Shown here: positions 1 to 8,764 of the stretch, one piece after another | Numbering within the stretch: position 1 is the stretch's first letter | How the letters are laid out: every line of letters starts with the position of its first letter | Assembly (NCBI RefSeq): GCF_036670025.1 | Contig: NZ_CP137640.1 | Coordinates: 4,064,001-4,128,000 of the forward strand | Direction: 5' to 3' | DNA from: Bacillus_BD oryzisoli | GTDB taxonomy: Bacteria > Bacillota > Bacilli > Bacillales > Cytobacillaceae | Length of the DNA: 64,000 nucleotides | The notes under the pieces: model-generated | What the model saw: the letters and a program-made list of their open reading frames with translations, nothing else | Databases searched by the model: none | Told to the model about the DNA's origin: nothing | Made by a program: the position numbers and the translations under genes

Positions 1-363
1 TTTCTTAATCTATTTCTTTAACCATTTTCGTTAATACTTCAATTTCCTTCTCTCCGATATTTTGATAAGCCCATTCCATGGCCATTTTTTCTAATTAATA
101 CGGATTTTAAAAATTTCAATCAATTCTTTTGCTGAGAGTTGACTGAAATAGATACTTCTTCTTTCAAAATGGACAAAACCCTCCATTTGTAATTTGTTGA
201 GTGCTTCTCTCACTGGCATTGTGCTAACGCCATATCTTTCAGCGATTTTTCGCATCGCATTCTTTTCACCCGGTGAAAAACCGCCATTCATAATGCTTTC
301 ACGCAACCGCGAATAAACCTCTTGAGCAAGGGTTGGGACCGCTACCATTTGATTTTGATCCAT
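1..363 (-). pseudogene. GntR-family regulator, decayed copy (continues past left edge)
   Basis: The first 90 codons encode a GntR winged-helix DNA-binding domain that is nearly identical to the intact regulator at 20174-20821. After the residues KIRIN a one-base deletion relative to the intact gene (near 91-93) creates a TAG stop. The homologous ligand-binding sequence (LEKMAMEW...) resumes in another frame, and a further TAA interrupts it near position 5. The upstream DNA is also shared with the intact gene, including a TGTGATCACA palindrome, so promoter and gene were duplicated together and this copy then decayed. A truncated DNA-binding domain could still be made and might bind the same operator, but this is inference. 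The left edge of the window cuts the gene. Confidence 0.85.
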
Positions 364-391
364 ATCGGTGGATTCACCTCATTTTGTGATA

Positions 392-401
392 TGTGATCAC
401 A
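392..401. promoter_or_regulatory. Candidate GntR operator TGTGATCACA (copy 1)
   Basis: A perfect 10-bp palindrome, TGTGATCACA, lies about 30 bases before the start of the decayed GntR gene. The same palindrome in the same context precedes the intact paralogue (20853-20862). Its position suggests autoregulation. That GntR binds it is inference. Confidence 0.45.
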
Positions 402-552
402 CTTTATAATTACATCATACATATGTAAATTTTATCTTCAATATGTCTGTCAGAAAATCTGACGATATCTTTTAAGATGGCCGGGGATCATCTGTCCAGC
501 TGCAACGATAAACTTAACTTCTTGGAGTTTATGAGATGTAATGGTCTTAGGC

Positions 553-600
553 AAAAAAAAGAGACAGTCACCTTTCAGGGTAGTGACTGTCTTTTTTCCT
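553..600 (-). terminator. Intrinsic terminator after fbpA-like gene
   Basis: AGACAGTCAC (562-571) pairs perfectly with GTGACTGTCT (583-592) around an 11-nt loop. A run of eight A on the plus strand (553-560) gives the U-tract for minus-strand transcripts, and T residues on the other side make it potentially bidirectional. It sits directly after the small gene ending at 601. Confidence 0.8.
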
Positions 601-783
601 TTACGTCCATCTAATGGAGCTAAACTCGCCATGTGGATGGTATTGTGCTTGATATTTTCGATATTCACGTTCTAAGATTGAAAGGGGTAATTCATAAAGC
701 TGCTTACCTTCTATTTTAAACACATTCAATACAAATAGTTTATTGATTAGTTTTTCGCGTCTTTTTTCCACAGTATTTCTCAT
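601..783 (-). CDS. fbpA: FbpA-like Fur-regulated basic protein
   Basis: A 60-residue, strongly basic protein with the pattern RREKLINKL...KQLYELPLSILEREY, which I recognise as the small FbpA family. In Bacillus subtilis FbpA is made under iron starvation and helps the FsrA small RNA repress iron-rich proteins. The ATG at 783 is preferred to an upstream in-frame start because AAGGGAG lies at good spacing before it. A good promoter lies upstream, with a leader of about 115 nt. An ATTATCA half-site at 834-840 resembles half of a Fur box, but no full box is visible. An intrinsic terminator follows at once, so this is a single-gene unit. Family assignment is fairly good; iron control here is inference. 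Confidence 0.7.
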   Translation of the reverse strand: MRNTVEKRREKLINKLFVLNVFKIEGKQLYELPLSILEREYRKYQAQYHPHGEFSSIRWT

Positions 784-899
784 TTTAAACACTCCCTTAA
801 AACTGTTTGTTTTCATTTCGTTATGTCGTTACAATTATCAATTTGTGATTTTTTCAAAATTAATTCCGATAAATTTTATATGATTAGTTTATTAACTTT

Positions 900-927
900 A
901 TTATAACTTATAATTCCTATGAGTCAA
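900..927 (-). promoter_or_regulatory. SigA-type promoter of the fbpA-like gene
   Basis: On the minus strand TTGACT (922-927) and TATAAT (900-905) are separated by 16 bases, a near-consensus vegetative promoter. It points toward the small basic protein gene starting at 783. Confidence 0.6.
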
Positions 928-1055
928 GTATGAATTTATAAAGACCCTATATTTCCGCTTTTTTCATGATTGAAATACCTTTTACTCATTCTGGTTATAA
1001 TTCATGGGCCACTTAGTTAGAATAGAAAATGACTTTATAGTAAAGGATGACAAGG

Positions 1056-2534
1056 ATGAATCATGAATATGTTATTGGTCTCGATATTGGGACTACAAGT
1101 GTAAAAGCTGTTCTTTTTACAACAGACGGAAATGTGGTTTTGGAAACGGAACAGCTGAACTCCACTTTATACCCTAATCCTGGCTGGATTGAACAGGACC
1201 CGGCAGAAGTGGAACATGCATGTAGGACCGTTTTAAAGGACATGATTGCTCAATCAACGGATAAAAAGGGACAAATTCTTGGCATTGGGATATCATGTGC
1301 CCAGCATTCACTTATCTGTGTGGGACAAAATGGAGAACACCTTTCCAATATGCTTATTTGGTCGGACGGAAGGAGCAGTGATCAAGCCGAAAAACTGATG
1401 CATACACCAGATGGGAAGAAGATTTTCATGGAAACTGGGACACCGATTCACCCTATGTCTCCCTTTCTTAAACTGCTTTGGATGAAAGAAAATAATTACG
1501 AACCTTATCATAAGGCTACCTATTTTATGACCATGAAGGAATATTTGCTCTTCAAATGGTATGGAGTGCGAATGGTTGATCATGGAATGGCCGCTTCAAC
1601 GGGTTTATTAAATTTAATAACGTTGGATTGGTCTGATCAGGCTCTCGAAATGACAGGTGTTCAGAAAGAACAATTATCCCAGGTCGTACCCCCTACTGAG
1701 ATTTTAAGAAAAATGAATCCGCAGCTTGCTCAAGAGATTGGCATCCCTGAAGATTTTCCTTTGGTCATTGGTTCCGGTGATGCAGCTTTGGCGAACCTAG
1801 GCAGCGGGGCTATTTTGCCGGGTGAATTGAATATTTCCTTAGGTACAAGTGGAGCTCTCCGCCAGTTTACAAAGGGAGCCCCAATCAACGAAAGTGCTGA
1901 AACCTATACCTATGCGTTCAATAACGACTTTTCCATTATTGGCGGTCCAACTAATAATGGCGGAAATACCCTGCAATGGGCATTGGAACTATTTAATTTT
2001 AAAGGAAGTTTCAATGAATTTCTGGAAGGTGCCGGAAACATTCATGCTGGTGCAGACGGCATCATCTTTCATCCTTATTTAAGCGGGGAACGCGCACCAT
2101 TATGGAATCGGCGTTCACGGGGCAACTTATTTGGTCTCACCATTGAACATACTCAGGATCATATCGTTCGGGCCATTTTAGAGGGAATCACCTTTAATTT
2201 ATATCAAATCGGTATATCCTTAGAAAAAGTAGCAGGAAAACCTGAAAAAATCACCGTTAATGGCGGTTTGACCCGCTCCGATGTTTGGTTACAAATTTTA
2301 GCAGATGTATTTGGCCAGGACATTTATGTTTCGGAAACCCATCAAAATGCAGCATGGGGCGCAGCCTGGACGGCACTCGTTGCCATCGAAAAAGCTCCAA
2401 GCTTCAGTGCGATAAAAGAAAGTCTGCCAAAGGAAAGGGTTGTGAAATCAAACAGCCAGAATCATCAACTATACCAAGAGATCTATAAGCAGTACATAAA
2501 ACTCGGTGAGAATATACAAGAGCATTTTCATTAA
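1056..2534 (+). CDS. Gluconokinase-type FGGY carbohydrate kinase
   Basis: About 492 residues with the FGGY kinase fold: N-terminal phosphate loop GLDIGTTSVKAVLF, the sugar-site stretch IWSDGRS, TGTPIHPMSP as in Bacillus gluconokinases, GSGDAALANLGSG in the middle, and the C-terminal adenosine motif with NGGLTRSDVW and AAWGAAW. FGGY kinases phosphorylate sugars or sugar acids with ATP; the TGTPIHPM signature points to gluconate. I chose the ATG at 1056 because AAAGG at 1042-1046 is well spaced for it and too close for the in-frame ATG at 1047. It converges on the SDR gene, with a long hairpin between them. The context of uronate genes supports a sugar-acid substrate. A related sugar acid is possible. 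Confidence 0.8.
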   Translation: MNHEYVIGLDIGTTSVKAVLFTTDGNVVLETEQLNSTLYPNPGWIEQDPAEVEHACRTVLKDMIAQSTDKKGQILGIGISCAQHSLICVGQNGEHLSNMLIWSDGRSSDQAEKLMHTPDGKKIFMETGTPIHPMSPFLKLLWMKENNYEPYHKATYFMTMKEYLLFKWYGVRMVDHGMAASTGLLNLITLDWSDQALEMTGVQKEQLSQVVPPTEILRKMNPQLAQEIGIPEDFPLVIGSGDAALANLGSGAILPGELNISLGTSGALRQFTKGAPINESAETYTYAFNNDFSIIGGPTNNGGNTLQWALELFNFKGSFNEFLEGAGNIHAGADGIIFHPYLSGERAPLWNRRSRGNLFGLTIEHTQDHIVRAILEGITFNLYQIGISLEKVAGKPEKITVNGGLTRSDVWLQILADVFGQDIYVSETHQNAAWGAAWTALVAIEKAPSFSAIKESLPKERVVKSNSQNHQLYQEIYKQYIKLGENIQEHFH

Positions 2535-2546
2535 TTAGAAGGACCA

Positions 2547-2603
2547 AAAGGACAGTTCCTCGTCCGGCGATATTCAGCCGTACAGACGAGGAACTGTCCC
2601 TTT
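2547..2603. terminator. Long hairpin between convergent genes (REP-like, bidirectional terminator)
   Basis: GGACAGTTCCTCGTC (about 2550-2564) pairs with GACGAGGAACTGTCC (2585-2599) around a 20-base loop, flanked by AAA and TTT. It sits between two converging genes and can end both transcripts. Its sequence resembles the GGGACAGG/GGGACGG repeat family found elsewhere in the window. Confidence 0.6.
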
Positions 2604-2641
2604 GTATCTGCATTTTCTCTAAGAGGCGATGGATTTCCCTG

Positions 2642-3412
2642 TTAAATAGTCATGGCACCGAATCCGCCATCGACACGAATCATTGCCCCTGTTACAAAGC
2701 TTGAAGCTTTATCCGAGGCAAGCCAGACTGTTGCCCCTTGAAGCTCTTCTGCTTCTCCAAAACGCTGCATCGGTGTATGTTTCATAATCGATTCAATCCG
2801 GTCATCGTCCAGGATTTTTCGATTTTGTTCCGCTGGAAAAAATCCCGGAATAATCGCATTCACACGAATTCCATGTGGAGCAAATTCACGAGCTAAAAAC
2901 TGTGTAACGCTATTCAGTCCTGCTTTCGATACGGAATACGTGAACACTTTTGAAAGGGGGGTTGTTGATGAAACAGATGAAATATTGATAATACTTCCTT
3001 TTCTGTTCTGCTCAATCATTCGCTTGATAAAAATTTGGCAGGTGATAATAATCCCTTTTAAATTAATATCCATAATCCGATCATATTCATCCATGCCAAG
3101 CTCGAGAAATGGTGTCGTGCTATTTGTTCCCGGAGCATTTAACAGGATATCCCAGCCTCCGGACCATTGTTCAATTTCATTTGCAGCTTGTATAAGTGAA
3201 TCCATTGAACTGACATCTGCGACAAAAGCCTTCGCATCCCCGCCGTTCTCCACGATTTCTTTCACAACATTTTCTGCGGTTTCAAGGTTGCGTCCAACAA
3301 TCGCCACTTTAGCCCCATGATCCGCCAATCCTTTTGCCATCGCAGAACCTAAAACACCATTTCCGCCAATGGCCACCGCTGTTTTTCCAGTAAGATCAAA
3401 TAAATTCGACAT
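2642..3412 (-). CDS. SDR oxidoreductase, fructuronate reductase (D-mannonate oxidoreductase)-like
   Basis: A 256-residue classical short-chain dehydrogenase with an N-terminal GGNGVLGSAMA nucleotide-binding loop, catalytic Ser in NISSVSS and the YSVSK active-site pair. The C-terminal half (GFFPAEQNRKIL, HTPMQRFGEAEEL, VTGAMIRVDGGFGA) matches my memory of Bacillus YjmF, which reduces fructuronate to mannonate in glucuronate breakdown. That fits with uronate isomerase 0.5 kb away. GGAGAG precedes the ATG. It is not contiguous with uxaC, because a small plus-strand gene lies between. An alternative is a gluconate 5-dehydrogenase-type SDR. Confidence 0.7.
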   Translation of the reverse strand: MSNLFDLTGKTAVAIGGNGVLGSAMAKGLADHGAKVAIVGRNLETAENVVKEIVENGGDAKAFVADVSSMDSLIQAANEIEQWSGGWDILLNAPGTNSTTPFLELGMDEYDRIMDINLKGIIITCQIFIKRMIEQNRKGSIINISSVSSTTPLSKVFTYSVSKAGLNSVTQFLAREFAPHGIRVNAIIPGFFPAEQNRKILDDDRIESIMKHTPMQRFGEAEELQGATVWLASDKASSFVTGAMIRVDGGFGAMTI

Positions 3413-3667
3413 TTGTATGCTCTCCCTGTTCTCTAGATTAGATTTCCTTTATCATCGAATGATAATGGTTTGAAATCAGGTCGATTCCTGCTCCAGTGAA
3501 GTTCTTCTTTTCTTTATTTAGTATTTCTCATAATCTTTGTTTCATGTAGTTTCCATACCCGCCCTGAGGCTTTTTACGAAAATATTGAAACAGTGTAACG
3601 AATGAATTATCAAGGAAAACAGAGAAATAATGAGAAAAACCAATATGATACCCGTTTTCAACCAGTT

Positions 3668-3704
3668 TGTTTTCGTTTTCATCGTGATTGTTTCCGTTTT
3701 CAAT
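3668..3704. promoter_or_regulatory. Two tandem cre-like sites (candidate CcpA binding)
   Basis: On the minus strand TGAAAACGAAAACA (3668-3681) and TGAAAACGGAAACA (3688-3701) each differ from the catabolite-response consensus TGWAANCGNTNWCA at one position. They lie between the divergent SDR gene and the small gene at 3768, about 5 bases upstream of the latter's -35. Catabolite repression of either unit is a reasonable inference. Confidence 0.45.
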
Positions 3705-3708
3705 CGTT

Positions 3709-3737
3709 TTGTAAAAAAGCCGTCTATTCCCTATAAT
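3709..3737 (+). promoter_or_regulatory. SigA-type promoter for the 33-residue gene
   Basis: TTGTAA (3709-3714) and TATAAT (3732-3737) are separated by exactly 17 bases. The start codon of the small gene lies 30 bases further on. Confidence 0.6.
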
Positions 3738-3767
3738 GAAATTATCAAATCTGGAGGGAAATAAAAC

Positions 3768-3869
3768 ATGAAAAACCTTTTACTTACAATTCTTGAAAAA
3801 ATTGAAGAGTATGGAGAATATATTCCGTTTGATTGTTCAGAACCGGTAAAACCAATTCACAAAGATTAA
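3768..3869 (+). CDS. Small protein of unknown function (33 residues)
   Basis: This short gene encodes 33 residues beginning MKNLLLTILEKIEEYGEYIPF. It has a CTGGAGGGAAAT ribosome binding site, a well-formed promoter with 17-base spacing and a terminator stem that overlaps its last codons, so it looks like a complete independent unit. The protein has an amphipathic, acidic N-terminal helix and no clear membrane segment. I do not recognise it. It lies beside two cre-like sites and between two uronate genes, so a link to sugar metabolism is possible but unproven. The RNA itself could instead be the functional product. Confidence 0.5.
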   Translation: MKNLLLTILEKIEEYGEYIPFDCSEPVKPIHKD

Positions 3870-3885
3870 AATGTGAATTGGTTTT
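3848..3885 (+). terminator. Hairpin overlapping the end of the 33-residue gene
   Basis: AAAACCAATTCAC (3848-3860) pairs perfectly with GTGAATTGGTTTT (3873-3885), a 13-bp stem with a 12-nt loop. The stop codon of the small gene lies in the loop. The following U-tract is weak. Confidence 0.6.
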
Positions 3886-3935
3886 ATTGACATATAGAAG
3901 TACGATAGCTACCTACATTTACTCCTAAATCACTT

Positions 3936-5339
3936 TTATCGCTCCAAGAAATACTTTTCCGCATTGTAATAGCCAATATTTCTAACCATTTGCTCAAGGA
4001 TTTCAAAATCATCCGGCACTAATCCTCTTTCCACCCATTCGCCTAAAATGTTGCAAAGAATGCGGCGGAAGTAATCATGGCGGGCATATGACAAGAAACT
4101 GCGGGAGTCCGTCAGCATTCCAATAAAGTGACTTAATAGACCAACGTTTGCATAATCCTTCATTTGTCTTTCCATTCCATCAATGTGGTCAAGGAACCAC
4201 CATCCGGAACCGAATTGAATTTTACCTGGAATCCCTTCCTCATAGAAATTGGCCATCATTCCTGCAAGAACCTGGTTATCTTTTTGATTTAAGTTAAACA
4301 GTACCGTACGAGGAAGTGCGTCCTGTTGATCAAGCGCATCAAGGAAATGGGAGATACCTTCGGCAAAATTACTTTCGCCTATTGAATCAAAGCCTGTATC
4401 AGGTCCAATCTTTTCTTTCATTTTAGTATTGTTGTTACGCAACGCACCCATATGAAGCTGCATGACCCATTGTTTTTCAGCGTACATTTTTCCGAGTTCA
4501 GTCAGCAGGAATGCCCTGTACAGAATTAATTCATTTTCTGTTAGCTCACTGCCATTCATGCGTTTTGTAAAGATTGGCTCAACGTCTTCTTTTGTCGTTT
4601 GGACATACTCCATTTTTTGGATATCATGATCAGAAGCACGTCCGCCATGCTCATGGAAGTATTCCACTCGCTGCCTTAATGCTTTTAAAAACGAGTCTAA
4701 CGTATCTACCTTTATCCCAGACACTTCCGATAATTTACCAACCCACTCTGTAAAGGTTGGACGCTCAATGAAAAGCGCTCCATCTGGCCGGAAGGTTGGC
4801 GCAATAATAGCCTTAAATGTTTCGTCATTCTTCAATAATTGGTGATATTCCAATGTTGACACCGGATCATCCGTTGTGCCGATAAACTTTACATTTGATC
4901 TCTCGATGAATGCCCTAGGTCTGAAATCAGGCTTTTGCAGCTTTTCATTACATTCATCAAAAATTTCACGTGCTGTTTCCGGACTCAGCGTTTTTTTTAT
5001 TCCAAAGTACATTTTTAATTCCATGTGTGCCCAGTGGTATAGCGGGTTTCCAATTAAATGAGGAACAGTTTCAGCCCAAGCGGCAAATTTTTCCCAGTCT
5101 GATGCATCTCCAGTAATCAATTGCTCACTAATGCCATGCATGCGCATGCCCCGCCACTTGTAATGGTCGCCGCCTAACCACACCTCTGTAATGCTGCTAT
5201 AAGGATTATTTTCCCAAACTTCTTGTGGATTCAAATGACAATGAAAGTCAAAAATCGGTAATCCATGGATCGCATTTTCATATAATCTCACTGCTGCTTT
5301 AGAATTTAACAAAAAGTGTTTATCTAAAAATGCCTTCAT
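3936..5339 (-). CDS. uxaC: Uronate isomerase (glucuronate isomerase)
   Basis: 467 residues, the usual UxaC length. It interconverts glucuronate and fructuronate, or galacturonate and tagaturonate, the first step of uronate breakdown. Family features are the metal-site start PIFDFHCHLNPQEVW, the HMGALRNNN stretch, IQFGSGWWFLDH and the C-terminal LTDSRSFLSYARHDYFRRIL with GYYNAEKYF. The ATG at 5339 follows GGGAGG at proper spacing; a TTG 36 bases upstream has no such site. A perfect inverted repeat resembling XylR operators lies just upstream (5396-5420), and the divergent gene encodes a ROK repressor, so the two are probably regulator and target. Confidence 0.95.
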   Translation of the reverse strand: MKAFLDKHFLLNSKAAVRLYENAIHGLPIFDFHCHLNPQEVWENNPYSSITEVWLGGDHYKWRGMRMHGISEQLITGDASDWEKFAAWAETVPHLIGNPLYHWAHMELKMYFGIKKTLSPETAREIFDECNEKLQKPDFRPRAFIERSNVKFIGTTDDPVSTLEYHQLLKNDETFKAIIAPTFRPDGALFIERPTFTEWVGKLSEVSGIKVDTLDSFLKALRQRVEYFHEHGGRASDHDIQKMEYVQTTKEDVEPIFTKRMNGSELTENELILYRAFLLTELGKMYAEKQWVMQLHMGALRNNNTKMKEKIGPDTGFDSIGESNFAEGISHFLDALDQQDALPRTVLFNLNQKDNQVLAGMMANFYEEGIPGKIQFGSGWWFLDHIDGMERQMKDYANVGLLSHFIGMLTDSRSFLSYARHDYFRRILCNILGEWVERGLVPDDFEILEQMVRNIGYYNAEKYFLER

Positions 5340-5395
5340 CCTATTCCCTCCCAATCTATCTGTAAGCCCTTTCAATTATTGTTAAATAATATGTA

Positions 5396-5420
5396 TTAAT
5401 TTGTTTAGTGAACAAATTAA
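5396..5420. promoter_or_regulatory. XylR/ROK-type operator upstream of uxaC
   Basis: TTAATTTGTT and AACAAATTAA form a perfect 10-bp inverted repeat around a TAGTG spacer. This closely resembles the XylR operator of Bacillus (TTAGTTTGTT-N5-AACAAACTAA, from memory). It lies between uxaC and the divergent ROK gene, so it may control both. A second, related site precedes the sugar transporter (8765-8793). Confidence 0.75.
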
Positions 5421-5538
5421 TTGTATACTTAACTTAACATGTTTAGTATGCTTCGTCAATTAACGGATTATGAATGAACATTTATAAATCTTTGTTATAA
5501 TAACATCAAGGGAGTTGGCTTTGAAATGGAGGATATAA

Positions 5539-6720
5539 ATGATAACCGGTGATGCGGCATACATAAAAAAAATCAATCGTTCTTTCATTATTAAAGAGAT
5601 TATTAAAGAAGGCATGATTTCAAGAGCGGATTTATCCAAGGTTACTGCCTTGACACGAGCAACGATTTCCGCACAGGTTGCGGACCTCTTAGAGGAAGGG
5701 TTGATCGTAGAAACCATGCTTGAGCACAATACTGTCGGCAGGAAACCCATCATGCTTTCTTTAAACGGCCAGGCAGGCTACGCTCTTGGGATTGATCTGG
5801 ATTACGGAAAAATTTCATTTTCATTATCCGATCTTTTGGGACAGCTTGTTCATTCTACAATCATCGAAATAAACACAACCGAATATACCGAGATTCTTCA
5901 AATTTTATTGGAGCAAATGAAAAAATACCAAGCAGAGTATACGGACAGCCGCTACGGCATTGTCGGGGCAGCCATATCGATACATGGACTTGTAGCCAAA
6001 GATGAGGTCATTCACTTTATACCACGGCTTGGCTGGAACGAAATTGATTTAAAAAATGATTTAAAAAAAGAAATCAGTATAGACGTATACATAGAAAACA
6101 ATGCAAACTTAAGCTCCTTTGCTGAAAGGGTATATTGCCACCATGAAACAGAAAACCTGTTATGTGCGACCCTTTATTCAGGCATCGGACTTGGGATGAT
6201 GATGAAGAATGATTTTTTTCGCGGGCATGATGGATTTGCCGGTGAAGCCGGACATATGATTATCGTCCCCGAAGGAAGACCGTGCAAGTGCGGAAATAAA
6301 GGGTGCTGGGAGAGATACGCTTCCGAATCAAGCATTTTTGAATATCTAGCAGAGAAAAAACAAATCAAAAACCTCAGCTATGAACACATTCAAAATTGGC
6401 TCGATGAAGGCGACGAGGAAGTAATGGAACTGATGGAGCAATCTATTTACTATCTCTCCATCGGATTAAATAATATGATCAATATGTACAACCCTGACGT
6501 ACTGGTGCTCGATAGTGAATTATTGAGAATGTATCCCGATGCACTGGAGAAAATCAAAGGAAATTTACATTCTTTCATGAGTCATTATCGTGAATTATCG
6601 ATCTCGTCCATTGGAAAAAAATCATGCATACTTGGTGCCTGTGCCATGGCGATTAAACATTTCCTTGATGTTCCCATGCTGAATTTACCTTATGAAACGG
6701 GAAAACTGAATGTTAATTAA
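5539..6720 (+). CDS. ROK-family transcriptional repressor (XylR-like)
   Basis: 393 residues: an N-terminal winged helix (about residues 15-60, with MISRADLSKVTALTRATIS as the helix-turn-helix), then a ROK domain with GIDLDYGK and a GFAGEAGHM loop, followed by the Cys cluster CKCGNKGCWE that binds zinc in ROK proteins. Such proteins are sugar-responsive repressors like XylR or NagC. TGGAGG precedes the ATG. The gene diverges from uxaC, with a XylR-like operator between them. Its likely targets are uxaC and the GPH transporter; the inducer may be a xylose- or uronate-containing sugar. The name xylR would overstate what is known. Confidence 0.85.
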   Translation: MITGDAAYIKKINRSFIIKEIIKEGMISRADLSKVTALTRATISAQVADLLEEGLIVETMLEHNTVGRKPIMLSLNGQAGYALGIDLDYGKISFSLSDLLGQLVHSTIIEINTTEYTEILQILLEQMKKYQAEYTDSRYGIVGAAISIHGLVAKDEVIHFIPRLGWNEIDLKNDLKKEISIDVYIENNANLSSFAERVYCHHETENLLCATLYSGIGLGMMMKNDFFRGHDGFAGEAGHMIIVPEGRPCKCGNKGCWERYASESSIFEYLAEKKQIKNLSYEHIQNWLDEGDEEVMELMEQSIYYLSIGLNNMINMYNPDVLVLDSELLRMYPDALEKIKGNLHSFMSHYRELSISSIGKKSCILGACAMAIKHFLDVPMLNLPYETGKLNVN

Positions 6721-6743
6721 CGGGTTCTCAGGTGTAAAACAGT

Positions 6744-6783
6744 AAATAGGGTGCGAAATCTCAGTAATTTTCTCACCCTATTT
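6744..6783 (+). terminator. Intrinsic terminator after ROK gene
   Basis: AAATAGGGTG (6744-6753) pairs with CACCCTATTT (6774-6783), followed by a run of T. The loop is about 20 nt. Confidence 0.75.
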
Positions 6784-7134
6784 TTTATTTGATGTTATAT
6801 TATTGGCTCTCTGAATGTTGATTTCCCTGTATTTGAAAAATAAAGAGAGTTTTTCCGTTTATATTATCCAAATCTTTAGATTTTGTCTTATTTAGAGCAG
6901 TTAACCGGAATATCTCCGATTATATCTGCTTCTTAAGCCCCTACTATATACATTAGCCGGAAATTCTCCGCCTATGAATTCTCATATCTCTTTCCTCCTA
7001 ATATCTTAAGTATTTTCAAGTTACATAAATAACTTATTTCCTTTTAAAAAAACGTTGATTTTAGGTTTTATATGGGCTTAGAGAAATATAAGATTACCAT
7101 GCTTTTTGCACATCAAAATTTTTAGGGAGTTTTT
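6784..7134. other. Gene-free stretch
   Basis: I see no supported gene here. Two related short strings, CCGGAATATCTCCG and CCGGAAATTCTCCG, occur about 60 bases apart (near 6906 and 6957), possibly remains of a repeat. The rest is AT-rich. Confidence 0.4.
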
Positions 7135-7168
7135 TATTAAAAAAGAAGATAGTCCTCTGACTATCTTC
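7135..7168 (-). terminator. Intrinsic terminator after sugar transporter
   Basis: GAAGATAGTC (7145-7154) pairs perfectly with GACTATCTTC (7159-7168) around a CTCT loop. The A-rich plus strand just before it gives the U-tract for minus-strand transcripts. Confidence 0.85.
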
Positions 7169-7179
7169 CCCCTCTTCTC

Positions 7180-8595
7180 CTATTTAGTTTTTCTCTTTTC
7201 AGCTAAGTCGGCAGCAAGCTGAAGTGTGCGTTTCTTATTTAATGGATATAGGAAAACTAAAATTAAGAAAATCACTACTAAAACAACGGCAGGCACTAAT
7301 GTACCAAGGGCATGAATCCCTTCTAGTGTACCTTGTGATTGATGTGGATTTCCTGCCTGATACCCAACTGCTGCTATGGCAAATCCGCCGACACCCCCGG
7401 CAATTGCTTGACCGACCTTACGAGCCATAGAATAGATCGAATAAACGGTTGCATCTTCACGTAAACCAGTTAGATATTCATGATAATCAATAACGTCTGT
7501 TACAAATGCCCAGATGACTAAATTAAACAATCCATAGCCAAACATGGCAATTGCTAAAATCCCGATAAATTGTGTAGAAGACAAGTTTGGTAAAAGGTAT
7601 AAAACACCATATACAACTGCTGCTAGCAATATACCGCTTGCTGCGACTTCTTTTTTCCCGAATTTTGCTACCAGAGGTTTAACCAATGGCATACCGACAA
7701 ATACTGCAACCGATTGAAGGAGCCCCACGATACTTAATGCTTTTGCGTTGCCAAAATAATCTTTAAATAAGTAAACGTTTACAACGCCGATTAACATAAA
7801 ACAAACCATAAATATTAATGATGCAATGAGAATCCAAAGTAATGGCTTATTTTTCAAAAGACCTTTCAGGGTCTGTCCTAAATTTAATCTTTCTTTATCT
7901 GATTCAGGCATAACAATACGTTCAACAGACATTTTATAGCATGCCATATAACAAGCCAATGATAAAATACCGAATAAAATGGCTCCGAATAAGAAACGGT
8001 CAGAAACTGCTTTATTATTAACAAATAGAATCATTGGACCAACTACGTTAATGATTAATCCGGCTAAGTTTGCTCCTAGCGTACGGAAACTTGATAAAGA
8101 TGTACGTTCAACAGGATCACTTGTTAGGACAGAAGCCATGGAACCATATGGAATATTCACAGTACTATATAAAGTTCCCCATAAAATATACGTTACAAAT
8201 GCATATGCTTCATAAAATCCGGTGGACATCCCTGGAATATGCACGAACATTAACACGCCCATGATTACAAGCGGAAATGACATTCTAAAAATCCACGGTC
8301 TAAACTTACCATTTTTCCCTGTTTTTCTTGTGTCAATAAAGCGTCCCCATGCAACATCGGCTACGGCATCCCATAATCGTGCAACTAAGAAAAGCGTTCC
8401 GACAAATGCAGGGTTAAGCCCATAGACGTCTGTATAATAGACCATTAAGAATGAGGCTACTAGCATAAAAAAGAAATCGTTTCCAAAATCACCAAACATA
8501 TAACCTAATTTATCATTAATTCCAAAAGGACGATATGCTGTTTCACTCGTATTTGGAGCAGAAATATCAGTTAACTTTCTTGCGGCTTGACCCAT
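7180..8595 (-). CDS. GPH-family glycoside/pentoside/hexuronide:cation symporter
   Basis: About 471 residues with some 12 membrane segments. The N-terminal KLGYMFGDFGNDFFF, the loop DAVADVAWGRFIDTRKTGKNGKFRPWI and the sequence DVIDYHEYLTGLREDATVYSIYSMARK are typical of the GPH family (XynB, UidB, XylP, MelB relatives), which import sugars, glycosides or glucuronides with a cation. The ATG at 8595 follows GGGGGAG; a GTG 15 bases upstream overlaps that site. A XylR-like operator and a cre-like site lie upstream, so induction through the ROK protein and catabolite repression are likely. The GH3 gene upstream on the same strand suggests import of oligosaccharides cut in the cytoplasm. Confidence 0.88.
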   Translation of the reverse strand: MGQAARKLTDISAPNTSETAYRPFGINDKLGYMFGDFGNDFFFMLVASFLMVYYTDVYGLNPAFVGTLFLVARLWDAVADVAWGRFIDTRKTGKNGKFRPWIFRMSFPLVIMGVLMFVHIPGMSTGFYEAYAFVTYILWGTLYSTVNIPYGSMASVLTSDPVERTSLSSFRTLGANLAGLIINVVGPMILFVNNKAVSDRFLFGAILFGILSLACYMACYKMSVERIVMPESDKERLNLGQTLKGLLKNKPLLWILIASLIFMVCFMLIGVVNVYLFKDYFGNAKALSIVGLLQSVAVFVGMPLVKPLVAKFGKKEVAASGILLAAVVYGVLYLLPNLSSTQFIGILAIAMFGYGLFNLVIWAFVTDVIDYHEYLTGLREDATVYSIYSMARKVGQAIAGGVGGFAIAAVGYQAGNPHQSQGTLEGIHALGTLVPAVVLVVIFLILVFLYPLNKKRTLQLAADLAEKRKTK

Positions 8596-8764
8596 TTGTA
8601 TCTCCCCCACTTTTTAAAATATTATTTGTTTTAACGTTAAATTGAATACCAATGAAACCCTTAAAGTAAGATTCAAGTTTTGTCAAAATTTCCTCCCAAG
8701 GTACGACATATGGAAATTTTTTTCAAATATACCCATCCATCTCGAGATTGGTTAATATTACTAA

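Noticed and set aside
450..668. 72-codon minus-strand frame spanning the terminator at 553-600
   Set aside because: It runs through a terminator and overlaps the end of the FbpA-like gene out of frame; no ribosome site.
834..840. ATTATCA as a complete Fur box upstream of the FbpA-like gene
   Set aside because: Only one half-site is present; mentioned in the gene entry but not strong enough as a separate site.
2940..3320. 126-codon plus-strand frame inside the SDR gene
   Set aside because: It lies wholly opposite a well-recognised dehydrogenase and has no family features.
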